From positions 1-9,381 of the forward strand of contig JAZFYD010000024.1 in assembly GCA_036443405.1 (NCBI GenBank): a DNA stretch of 9,381 bases. Reading direction: 5' to 3'. The translations under genes and the position numbers were made by a program. This DNA is from JAZFYD01 sp036443405 (lineage in GTDB: Bacteria; Planctomycetota; PLA2). Positions 1 to 6,231 of the stretch are shown here, one piece after another; positions within the stretch are counted from its first letter, which is position 1; each line of letters begins with the position of its first letter. Below the pieces are notes generated by a model that saw only the letters and a program-made list of their open reading frames with translations, was not told the DNA's origin and did not search any database.

Positions 1-272
1 TCGTTTCCATCCCGACCCAGTTCTTCGCCGTCCTCCTTCTGATCCTGGTGTGGACGCTGACGGACTGGTCACCGTGGAAGGCGATCCTGCTCACGGGCCC
101 GCTCATCGGTTTGTTTTCGCTGTGCACGTTGCCGTACATGCGAACGATCTGGATCGCCCTGGACTACTACACGGACCTCAAATCCGGCGAGACGACGTCG
201 GCGGAGTACGCGCAGCGGGCCTATCGCAACGTAAGCGGACACGGCGCCACCAACGTCAAAGCCGACACGTAG
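1..272 (+). CDS. C-terminal fragment of a small membrane protein, DUF983-like
   Basis: The reading frame is open from the window edge (first full codon at base 3) to a TAG at 270-272, so the start lies outside. The visible 89 residues hold two hydrophobic segments, roughly FFAVLLLILVWTL and AILLTGPLIGLFSLCTL, followed by PYMRTIWIALDYYTD and a polar tail. The pattern of a short W-rich turn, a helix starting W-K-A-I and a terminal segment resembling L-P-x-x-K/R-x-x-W-I-A-L-D-Y resembles the C-terminal half of DUF983 proteins. These are small inner-membrane proteins often encoded near cytochrome oxidase genes; their function is not known. The N-terminal CxxC pairs expected for that family would lie upstream and cannot be checked. 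That this is a membrane protein is fairly secure; the family assignment is tentative. Confidence 0.6.
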   Translation, partial: VSIPTQFFAVLLLILVWTLTDWSPWKAILLTGPLIGLFSLCTLPYMRTIWIALDYYTDLKSGETTSAEYAQRAYRNVSGHGATNVKADT

Positions 273-281
273 ACGATTCCC

Positions 282-296
282 GGGCGTGATGCGCCC
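282..296 (+). other. Small GC hairpin between the first two genes
   Basis: GGGCG (282-286) and CGCCC (292-296) can pair around the 5-nt loop TGATG. It lies in the 38-bp gap after the TAG at 272. There is no T-run after it, so it is not a classical intrinsic terminator. It could be a weak terminator or simply chance in GC-rich DNA. Confidence 0.25.
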
Positions 297-302
297 TACA
301 AT
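297..302 (+). promoter_or_regulatory. Possible -10 element for a leaderless transcript
   Basis: TACAAT (5 of 6 matches to the sigma-70 -10 consensus) ends 8 bp before the ATG at 311. No Shine-Dalgarno sequence is visible ahead of that ATG. Transcription from such a box would begin at or next to the start codon. No convincing -35 hexamer is seen at 16-18 bp spacing, so the call is weak. Confidence 0.3.
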
Positions 303-310
303 GGGCTGCC

Positions 311-2080
311 ATGGCCCGCCGCATCATCGCGCTCTGCCTCTTGTGCCTCGTGGCGCCCCCGCTGGCCGCTCTGGACGGCCCGGAGATCCAAGCGCGTGCT
401 GCCGCGTCGACGGTTGTGGTGACGACCGAGGGTGCCGCGCCGCGCGAGTCGAACGGCATCCTGATCAGCCTGACGCGGGGGCTGATCGTGACGCGCGAGC
501 ACGTCGTGCGCGATGCGGAGAAGATCACGGTGCATCTGCGCGGCGGTTTGTCCCGTTCGGCACGCGTACAGGCGATCGACAAGAGTCTGCAACTCGCGCT
601 GCTCGAAGTCGGCGACCTCCGCCACTCGACGGCGCTGCCCGCCCAACTCGGCGAACTGCTGCGCGCCGATGCCGACCTGACCGAACTCTCGCTGTTCTCG
701 ATCTCGCGCACGGGTTCGGCGGACACGCCGTCGTGGAAAGCGTGGCCCGCCCGCCTGTTCGGGGCGGAACCCGCGCGACCGCCCGGACTCGAGCAGTTGA
801 TGTTGCTGCGTCACGACGCGACGACGAGCAAAGCCGACGGCGGCGCGCCGCTGCTCGACTCCGAGGGGCGCGTGATCGGCATGCACGTCGCGGGTTGGAA
901 AGCGCTCGGTGAATCGTCCGGCACCTTCGCGCTGCCGATCAACGCGATCATCCGGTTTTTGGAGCGCGCCACGGTGCGCATGCCTTCGAGCCACTGGAAG
1001 GGCGCGCTTCCGATCCGGTACAAAGACGGCGCAAATGAGGAAACGGACGGCGGCGAGGGAGAGGGCGGGTCGAAACCCGAAACACCTCGCAGACACCGTC
1101 ACGAAGATGCCCACCAAGCGGCGCACGAGTCGGCGGTCCCGGCCGCGCCTCAGCTCACCTATGGGCCATACCGTCATTACTACGAGAGTCGCGGCAAGGC
1201 GGACCTCAAGGCCCGCGTGAACGCGCTGCTCAAGTTGCTGCACAACCTCGAGGACGCGTGCCCGCAATGCCGGGGAGCCGGAACGATCCGGGTCAAGGTC
1301 CGCGAGCGCAGGTATGACCGCGTCGACGACGCTTGGCGCCCCGCGGTCTACGAGCGCCAGGTCTGTCCGCTTTGCGAGGGGCGGCGCGTGCTGTTTCAGG
1401 CCGCCAAGGCCGAACGGTTCGTGAATGAGGCGTTTGCGCCGCTCGATCGCAGACATCGCGCGTTCGAGAAGGTCCGGGAAGGGTGGATGAAACGCCTGTT
1501 CGCCGCGCGGTTGTCGTTTCCGCGCGCCCCGAGACTCTCGTTCAAGATGCACGGTCGCCGGGCGATCGTAACGGGAACTCCGACCGCGCTCTTCCCGTTG
1601 GCGTTCGGTCTCCGTCCGACGCTCGGTGGGTACCAGTGGTTCCTGCTCGATCCTGCACTCGGCCACGACGAGCGGGACGAGACCATCCCGACCGCTGGCA
1701 AGATCATCGCGGTGCACGCCGGCGACATCCTCGAACTCGAGGGCGGCCAGATCCTGCGCCTTTGCGGCGTGACGATCCCCAACGGGCGCGGCAAGGTCGC
1801 GGACGCCGGGACGCGTGTCATGGATCAGAACGCGCGCGAACACATGCAGCGCCTCTTGATGGGCAAGCGCGTCGAGCTCGAGTGGGACCGATACGCGCGC
1901 GTCACGTACGAAGGCCACGCCATCGTGTATGTGCTCTTGGACGGCAACGATGTCGGACAGGACCTGATCCGCCGCGGCATCGCCCGGCTCCATCCGAAGC
2001 ACGCCCACGTGCGCAAGACGCGCTACCTGAAGGAGCGCACGAAGGCGCAGCGCGAGAACGCCGGTATTTGGGCCGACTAG
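311..2080 (+). CDS. Secreted pseudoprotease / zinc-ribbon / SNase-like fusion protein
   Basis: The protein has 589 residues. Residues 1-20 form a signal peptide (MARRIIALCLLCLVAPPLAA), so it is exported. Residues about 25-218 are a trypsin/HtrA-like fold: GLIVTREHVV keeps the His (H64), but the Asp site reads SLQLALLEV (Gln94 where HtrA has Asp) and the nucleophile loop reads KADGGAPLLDSEGRVIG, with Gly in place of the Ser of GNSGGP. Residues about 240-280 are a charged, His-rich linker. C317-x-x-C320 and C352-x-x-C355, each followed by Arg/Glu-Gly, form a DnaJ-like zinc-ribbon-type segment. Residues about 463-589 resemble a staphylococcal nuclease (GDILELEGGQILRLCGV ... NAREHMQRLLMGKRVELEWD ... 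GIARLHP). D472 and R483 align with Asp21 and Arg35, but the D-T-P-E motif is T-I-P-N and the Arg87 position is His536 or shifted. The folds are recognisable; both activities are probably lost. A non-catalytic binding or scaffold role in the periplasm is inferred. ATG at 311 was chosen because it gives the signal peptide. Confidence 0.85.
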   Translation: MARRIIALCLLCLVAPPLAALDGPEIQARAAASTVVVTTEGAAPRESNGILISLTRGLIVTREHVVRDAEKITVHLRGGLSRSARVQAIDKSLQLALLEVGDLRHSTALPAQLGELLRADADLTELSLFSISRTGSADTPSWKAWPARLFGAEPARPPGLEQLMLLRHDATTSKADGGAPLLDSEGRVIGMHVAGWKALGESSGTFALPINAIIRFLERATVRMPSSHWKGALPIRYKDGANEETDGGEGEGGSKPETPRRHRHEDAHQAAHESAVPAAPQLTYGPYRHYYESRGKADLKARVNALLKLLHNLEDACPQCRGAGTIRVKVRERRYDRVDDAWRPAVYERQVCPLCEGRRVLFQAAKAERFVNEAFAPLDRRHRAFEKVREGWMKRLFAARLSFPRAPRLSFKMHGRRAIVTGTPTALFPLAFGLRPTLGGYQWFLLDPALGHDERDETIPTAGKIIAVHAGDILELEGGQILRLCGVTIPNGRGKVADAGTRVMDQNAREHMQRLLMGKRVELEWDRYARVTYEGHAIVYVLLDGNDVGQDLIRRGIARLHPKHAHVRKTRYLKERTKAQRENAGIWAD

Positions 2081-2097
2081 CCCGGAGCCTCTTGCGC

Positions 2098-2103
2098 TAG
2101 GTT
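2098..2103 (+). promoter_or_regulatory. Possible -10-like box before the kinase gene
   Basis: TAGGTT lies 6 bp upstream of the GTG at 2110, and no Shine-Dalgarno sequence is present in the 29-bp gap. It has the TANNNT form and the spacing of a leaderless promoter, as at 297-302. The gene could equally be co-transcribed with its upstream neighbour. Confidence 0.2.
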
Positions 2104-2109
2104 AGGCGC

Positions 2110-3651
2110 GTGGCTCACGACCCCGCGACGCTCCCCGACGCGCTCCTGCGACCCGAGGCCTACCCGCATACACCGGATCACGTCGAGTTCCATCAAACCC
2201 ACGTCTCGTGGGTCTACGTCGCCGGCGACCTCGTCTACAAGCTCAAGCGTCCCGTGTGCTTCCCGTTCGTGGACTACTCGACGCTGGAACGCCGCCGGCA
2301 CTTCTGCGAAGAGGAGGTGCGGCTGAACCGGCGAACTGCACCGGATACGTACCGCGGAGTGGTGCGCGTTGTGCGGCGCTCGGACGGGTCGCTCGCGATC
2401 GGCGGCAACGACGAATCGGGCGAGGTCGTCGAGTACGCCGTGGAGATGGAACGGTTGCCCGCCGAGGGCATGCTGGACTACCGACTAAAAAACGGCCTCG
2501 CGACACGCGAGGAGATATTGCGCATTGCGGACGCGCTCATCGCATTTCATCGAAACTGCCCCACCGGGCCGGGCGTGAACGAGTACGCCACGCCGGAAAA
2601 GGTGCGGGAGACGTTCGACAAGACAATCGCGATCGCGCGCGCGCACCTCGCTCCCGTGTTCGCCGATCGGATCGAAAAGCACGTCGCCAACGCACTGAAC
2701 CTGAAATTGCTTCACCGTCGTATCAAGCAAGCTCGTATCCGTGACGGACACGGCGACCTGCACGCGGGCAACATCTGCTTCTCGTCGGACGGGGCTCCGA
2801 TCCTGTACGACTGCATCGAGTTCGATCCCGCGCTGCGTTGCGGCGACGTCGCAGCGGAAATCGCGTTCCTGGCGATGGACCTTTGCCGCTATGGACACGC
2901 GGACTGGAGCCGCCAGTTCATCCTCAGGTACGCGATCCCGACGGGCGATCTGGAATTGCGCGAACTGGCTGCACTCTATGCAATTCGCCGCGCGCTGGTG
3001 CGCGCCAACGTCACGAACATCCTCGCGCAGGAGACCGGTGATGCGGAAACCGTCGCCGCGGCGCGACTCTACCGCCAGCTCGCTGCGGCGTATGCGCTGC
3101 CGCCGGCCGTGATCGCGATGTGCGGACCGCCGGCCAGCGGCAAGAGCCGGATCGCCGAAGCGATCGCACGGCCGCTGCGTGCCGAAGTGGTGCGAAGCGA
3201 TGTCGAGCGCAAACGATTGAGCGGCATGGAACCGACCGAGCGCTGGCGCGGCGCCGTGGATGGGGGTCCCTATCGCGCCGAGCTCACGCAGAACACGTAC
3301 GGTCTGCTGATCCAGCGCGCACGCGAGGAGACGGCGGCCGAACGCTCCGTCGTATTGGACGCGACGTACTCGGATCCCGGGCAGCGCGCGCGATTGTTGG
3401 CTGCGTGTCCGACGACCTCTGTCGTGTTTGTGTGGGTCGATACGGAAGAGGAAAAACGCCGCGCCCGATCCGCAGCCCGCGAGCGCGACCCCGCCGCAGT
3501 CTCCGACGCGCGCGCAGAGATTTTCGAACAGCTCACGGCCCATTTCCGCCCGCCCGTCGAGCTGACCGCCACGCAGTGCGTCAAAGTCAACGGGGCCGCG
3601 CCGCCGGACGAAGCCGTGCACGCGCTACTCCACAATCTGGCCGCACGATAA
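2110..3651 (+). CDS. Aminoglycoside-phosphotransferase-fold kinase fused to P-loop ATPase
   Basis: The protein has 513 residues and combines two domains known from COG2187 and COG0645 proteins, which are often annotated as bifunctional aminoglycoside phosphotransferase/ATP-binding proteins. Residues about 15-330 form the phosphotransferase half: VYKLKRPVCFPF (K44/K46, likely ATP contact), the catalytic loop RDGHGDLHAGNICF (H214-G-D216, N221) and the metal-binding Asp in EFDPALRCGD (D239). Residues about 332-513 form a P-loop kinase: Walker A GPPASGKS (339-346), VVRSDVERKRL (D364) and VVLDATYSD (D417), which resembles small zeta-toxin-like or nucleotide kinases. No signal peptide is present, so it is cytoplasmic. 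The substrate is unknown; real aminoglycoside resistance is not implied. The GTG start follows the previous stop by 29 bp, and the first 30 residues match where the family usually begins. It ends in TAA and converges on the - strand operon. Confidence 0.88.
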   Translation: MAHDPATLPDALLRPEAYPHTPDHVEFHQTHVSWVYVAGDLVYKLKRPVCFPFVDYSTLERRRHFCEEEVRLNRRTAPDTYRGVVRVVRRSDGSLAIGGNDESGEVVEYAVEMERLPAEGMLDYRLKNGLATREEILRIADALIAFHRNCPTGPGVNEYATPEKVRETFDKTIAIARAHLAPVFADRIEKHVANALNLKLLHRRIKQARIRDGHGDLHAGNICFSSDGAPILYDCIEFDPALRCGDVAAEIAFLAMDLCRYGHADWSRQFILRYAIPTGDLELRELAALYAIRRALVRANVTNILAQETGDAETVAAARLYRQLAAAYALPPAVIAMCGPPASGKSRIAEAIARPLRAEVVRSDVERKRLSGMEPTERWRGAVDGGPYRAELTQNTYGLLIQRAREETAAERSVVLDATYSDPGQRARLLAACPTTSVVFVWVDTEEEKRRARSAARERDPAAVSDARAEIFEQLTAHFRPPVELTATQCVKVNGAAPPDEAVHALLHNLAAR

Positions 3652-3660
3652 CCCCAAAGC

Positions 3661-3678
3661 TGCGGCACCCATGCCGCA
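3661..3678. terminator. Perfect 7-bp hairpin in the convergent gap, possible bidirectional terminator
   Basis: TGCGGCA (3661-3667) and TGCCGCA (3672-3678) pair around the loop CCCA, ten bases after the TAA of the kinase gene. There is no long T-tract on either side; the - strand has only a short TTT (GCTTTGGGG). Its position between two converging genes favours a termination role. Confidence 0.45.
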
Positions 3679-3722
3679 CCCACCCGCCATAAACCACTCC
3701 CGCCCAACACGTTACGCACCCA

Positions 3723-3748
3723 CAGGAGGGATCCTCAGGAGGGATCCT
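3723..3748. repeat. Exact tandem duplication of a 13-bp unit
   Basis: CAGGAGGGATCCT occurs at 3723-3735 and again immediately at 3736-3748 with no mismatch. Each copy contains the palindrome GGATCC and can form a small AGGA/TCCT hairpin. It lies in the non-coding gap between the two converging genes and is probably a slippage product or part of a terminator. Confidence 0.8.
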
Positions 3749-3766
3749 GGACCCGTTTCGGGACCC
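3749..3766 (-). terminator. Hairpin just after the cytochrome gene stop
   Basis: CCCG (3752-3755) and CGGG (3759-3762) pair around TTT. An A-A mismatch and a GG/CC pair extend the stem outward. It begins only a few bases after the TAG of the triheme cytochrome gene on the - strand. There is no U-tract, so this is a weak terminator candidate judged mainly from position. Confidence 0.35.
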
Positions 3767-3769
3767 GCT

Positions 3770-5368
3770 CTAGCGGGCGCGGGATTGGCGTTGGATGAAG
3801 TGGGCGAGGTGCCACAGGTCCTTGAGGCCGCCGGGGTCCGCGGCGAAGTTCGCGGCGTAGCCGGGCATCGGTGTGCCCTGCATGCCGGTCAGGATCGTGC
3901 GGACGATGGATGCCGTATCCGATCCACCCTTTAGGTGCATCGCGCCGCGGGTGTAGTCCGTCGGCGGCAGGATCTCGCCGAGAGCGCCGCGCGTCGTGAT
4001 GGCGGCCAAGCCATCGCCGCGACCCGTCGCACCATGGCACTGCGCACAGCCCATGTCCATGAAGACACGCTCGCCCCGGCTCACCGATTCGTCGGAAAAC
4101 GGGAACGGCTCCTCCCCAATCGCGATCGCGCGCGGTTCGGGATCGTATTCCGCGAGCCAATCGAACACCGTGATACCCAGGCGGAAACGGAACGCCTGGA
4201 ACACGAAGCCGTCTTTCACTTCGCGCACGACTCCGCGATCGCCGATCCACCAACGGCCCCGCATGGAGAACAGGCGTCTGTTGATGCCGAGTTGCGCGCC
4301 GCCAGGTTCGTCGGTTTCGAGTTCCGCGAGCTTCTCGTCCGTTCGCTGCGAGTCCGTCCACTGCACGAACGCCATCAGGGGATCGTCGTGGAGATCGACG
4401 AACAACTCGCGACCCAGATACAACGGATGATGGCTCTTCAGATACTCGACGAGGTCCCAGACCTGCCCGTCGGACAGCGTCGGCCACGCGGGCATCGACA
4501 TCCCCACCCCTCGCCGGATGCTTCGGTACAGATCCGCATCCAGCGGTGGATTGCCAACCGGCGTAGAACGGAATCGGTAGTTGCCGCGCAGGAAGTTGCG
4601 CGGCCGCGGAGAAAAGAACATCGCGGCCGGGCCGTCGCCCGCGCCGTCCTTGCCGTGGCAGCTCGCACAGTGGCGGGCATAGGTTTTGGAGCCGCGTTCG
4701 ATGGCTTCGCGGCGCTGCTCGGAGGTGGTCGCGGTCCGCGGCGGGATCGCCACCGAAGCGCCGGGCTTCGACGTACCCAGGCGCCCGAGATAGGCCACCA
4801 ACGCGCGCCCCTCGTCGTTCCAGACCGGCGCGGCATCGTTGAGCGAGATGATCTCGTCGCCCCGCGGCGCGTTAGCCCCGAATCGCTGGTCGCGCCGGTC
4901 GAGGCGCTCCAGCTCCGCGCGCCAGTCCTCGCCGCCCGCGGCCGTGTACTCGGTACGCGTGACGATGCCGTCCTGGTCGCGGCCGCCGTCCTTGGTGTCG
5001 TATTTCTTCAAGAACGCCTGCACGGCCCTCCCGTCCGCCGTGTCGAACAGCTCGCGGAATCGCGGCATGCTCGAGTGCGGATCGAGGGTGCGCGGTGCAA
5101 ACAGGTGCGCGCGCTGCCAGGACTCGGAACGGCGCCGAGGCGTTTGGAAGAGATCCGGCCCCGTGCGCTCCGTGGCCGGCAACATCGGTTTGGCGACGCG
5201 GACCTCTCGCGGTCCGGCTTCCTGGCTGTGGCATTGCCAACACGCCTTGGCGATGTAGATCTCGCGGCCGGCAAGTTCTCTCTCCGTCGGTTCCGCATCC
5301 TGCGCCTGCAGCGCGAACGCCGCGAGACACAGGAGTGTCAATCCAACAGCGGCGCTATTTTGCCGCAC
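3770..5368 (-). CDS. Secreted triheme cytochrome c with CcoO/FixO-like N-terminal domain
   Basis: The protein has 532 residues and a signal peptide (about 1-23), so it acts in the periplasm, covalently binding three c-type haems. Domain 1 (about 32-198) has C43-W-Q-C-H47 followed by SQ, then RTGPDLF, W-x-x-x-H-L and HSSMPRF (likely axial Met101). This order of motifs matches CcoO/FixO, the monohaem subunit of cbb3 oxidases. It is interrupted at about 124-180 by an acidic insert with an EF-hand-like loop (D131, D133-G134, E140). Domain 2 (about 222-314) has C234-A-S-C-H238 and GMSMPAW as axial Met. Residues about 320-425 have no haem motif and I do not recognise them. Domain 3 (about 428-530) has C441-A-Q-C-H445 and Met near 496-501. 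The GTG start overlaps the upstream gene by 14 nt, which suggests coupling. The role inferred is electron transfer to or from an oxidase or an ACIII-type complex. Confidence 0.9.
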   Translation of the reverse strand: MRQNSAAVGLTLLCLAAFALQAQDAEPTERELAGREIYIAKACWQCHSQEAGPREVRVAKPMLPATERTGPDLFQTPRRRSESWQRAHLFAPRTLDPHSSMPRFRELFDTADGRAVQAFLKKYDTKDGGRDQDGIVTRTEYTAAGGEDWRAELERLDRRDQRFGANAPRGDEIISLNDAAPVWNDEGRALVAYLGRLGTSKPGASVAIPPRTATTSEQRREAIERGSKTYARHCASCHGKDGAGDGPAAMFFSPRPRNFLRGNYRFRSTPVGNPPLDADLYRSIRRGVGMSMPAWPTLSDGQVWDLVEYLKSHHPLYLGRELFVDLHDDPLMAFVQWTDSQRTDEKLAELETDEPGGAQLGINRRLFSMRGRWWIGDRGVVREVKDGFVFQAFRFRLGITVFDWLAEYDPEPRAIAIGEEPFPFSDESVSRGERVFMDMGCAQCHGATGRGDGLAAITTRGALGEILPPTDYTRGAMHLKGGSDTASIVRTILTGMQGTPMPGYAANFAADPGGLKDLWHLAHFIQRQSRAR

Positions 5369-6206
5369 CCGGAATCGCCCAGTCGACCTTGGCCGCCTCG
5401 CCGGTCTTGACGGTCACGCTCGCCGTGTGCTGCACCGGCGCGCCGTACTCGTAGCCGGTGATCTTGTCGCCCTCGCGCACGGGTTTCGCCTGCCAGCCTT
5501 CTTGCCAGAAGCGCAGCGTGTACGTGCCGGGCGGCACATCCTTCAGCTCGAACCGGCCCTGCTCGTCGGTCAGCACGTAGTACGGATGCTCCACGACAAA
5601 GATGTACGCCGACATCCAGACGTGGCCCGCGTCGCACTGGATGAAGAGAAACCCCCGGCGCCGAAGCGCGCGCTTTTCGATTTCCTGCTCCGGCACCGCC
5701 TCGTCCTTGAACGCGACGTTGAGCACGTCCTCCGCACGGCTGTGCGGCTGATCGAGGGTCCCGCGGTAGACGTGCACGTTGTGCACGATCGGATCGCTCG
5801 ATTTGAACGCGATGCTGCTGCGCTTGGGGGCGATCAGAATGTGCGGCGCATACGCGCAACCCTTCTGATCGATCACGAAGCTCTGCTTCTTCGCGAGCTT
5901 CTTGCCTTTCGCGATGCCGTCGAGGAACACGACGACGTTTTTGACGCCCTTGGTTGCCGCATCGACGACCAGACGGAAGTTCGGCTGGTTGTCGCCGCAA
6001 ATCTTCTGGTCGCGATCGATCTCGAATTTCGCGCTGGCCGGCACCGGATCGATGGTGACCGTGCCCGTGATGGTGTCGCCGTCGGCGACATCGGTCCCCT
6101 TGTATTTCGCGGCGATCCGCGGAAAGCCGGGCCCCGCGAACAAGACGGTCACGGAACTGCCCACCAAAAGAGCGAAACAGAGGAATCGAAAGGCCACAGT
6201 CTTCAT
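5355..6206 (-). CDS. Secreted cupredoxin-like protein with carboxypeptidase-regulatory-like tail
   Basis: The protein has 283 residues and a signal peptide (about 1-24), so it is periplasmic. The core resembles proteins annotated as methylamine-utilization or plastocyanin/cupredoxin-like. It shows KICGDN (C70), GCAYAPHI (C117, H122), DPIVHNVHVY (H142, H145), QCDAGHVWM (C191, H195, M198) and then a carboxypeptidase-regulatory-like strand set (YVLTDEQGRFELKDVPPGTYTL, residues 210-231). His145, C191, H195 and M198 are the likely type-1 copper ligands. The usual C-x-x-H-x-x-M of relatives is C-x-x-x-H-x-x-M here, one residue longer. C70 and C117 may form a disulfide. The ATG at 6206 has a good Shine-Dalgarno sequence (GGAGAG, six bases upstream) and follows the selenoprotein stop by 25 bp. 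With the cytochrome next to it, it probably carries electrons or copper. Substrate-level function is unknown. Confidence 0.85.
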   Translation of the reverse strand: MKTVAFRFLCFALLVGSSVTVLFAGPGFPRIAAKYKGTDVADGDTITGTVTIDPVPASAKFEIDRDQKICGDNQPNFRLVVDAATKGVKNVVVFLDGIAKGKKLAKKQSFVIDQKGCAYAPHILIAPKRSSIAFKSSDPIVHNVHVYRGTLDQPHSRAEDVLNVAFKDEAVPEQEIEKRALRRRGFLFIQCDAGHVWMSAYIFVVEHPYYVLTDEQGRFELKDVPPGTYTLRFWQEGWQAKPVREGDKITGYEYGAPVQHTASVTVKTGEAAKVDWAIPGAAK

Positions 6207-6217
6207 CGGGTCTCTCC
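6207..6217 (-). promoter_or_regulatory. Shine-Dalgarno sequence of the cupredoxin-like gene
   Basis: On the - strand GGAGAG precedes ATG (6206) by about six bases, the clearest ribosome-binding site in the window. It shows that this genome does use Shine-Dalgarno initiation for some genes and fixes the start at 6206. Confidence 0.7.
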
Positions 6218-6231
6218 AGAAAGGAGGATGG

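Noticed and set aside
296..2008. 570-residue open frame on the - strand opposite the pseudoprotease gene
   Set aside because: It is Arg/Ala/Asp-rich with no recognisable domain, while the + strand frame has a signal peptide and clear folds. It is an antisense shadow of GC-rich coding DNA.
2485..3621. 378-residue - strand frame opposite the kinase gene
   Set aside because: The composition is shadow-like and the + strand shows Walker A and HGDLH motifs.
3935..5410. 491-residue open frame on the + strand opposite the triheme cytochrome gene
   Set aside because: It has low-complexity Arg/Ala composition and no motifs; the - strand carries three CxxCH sites.
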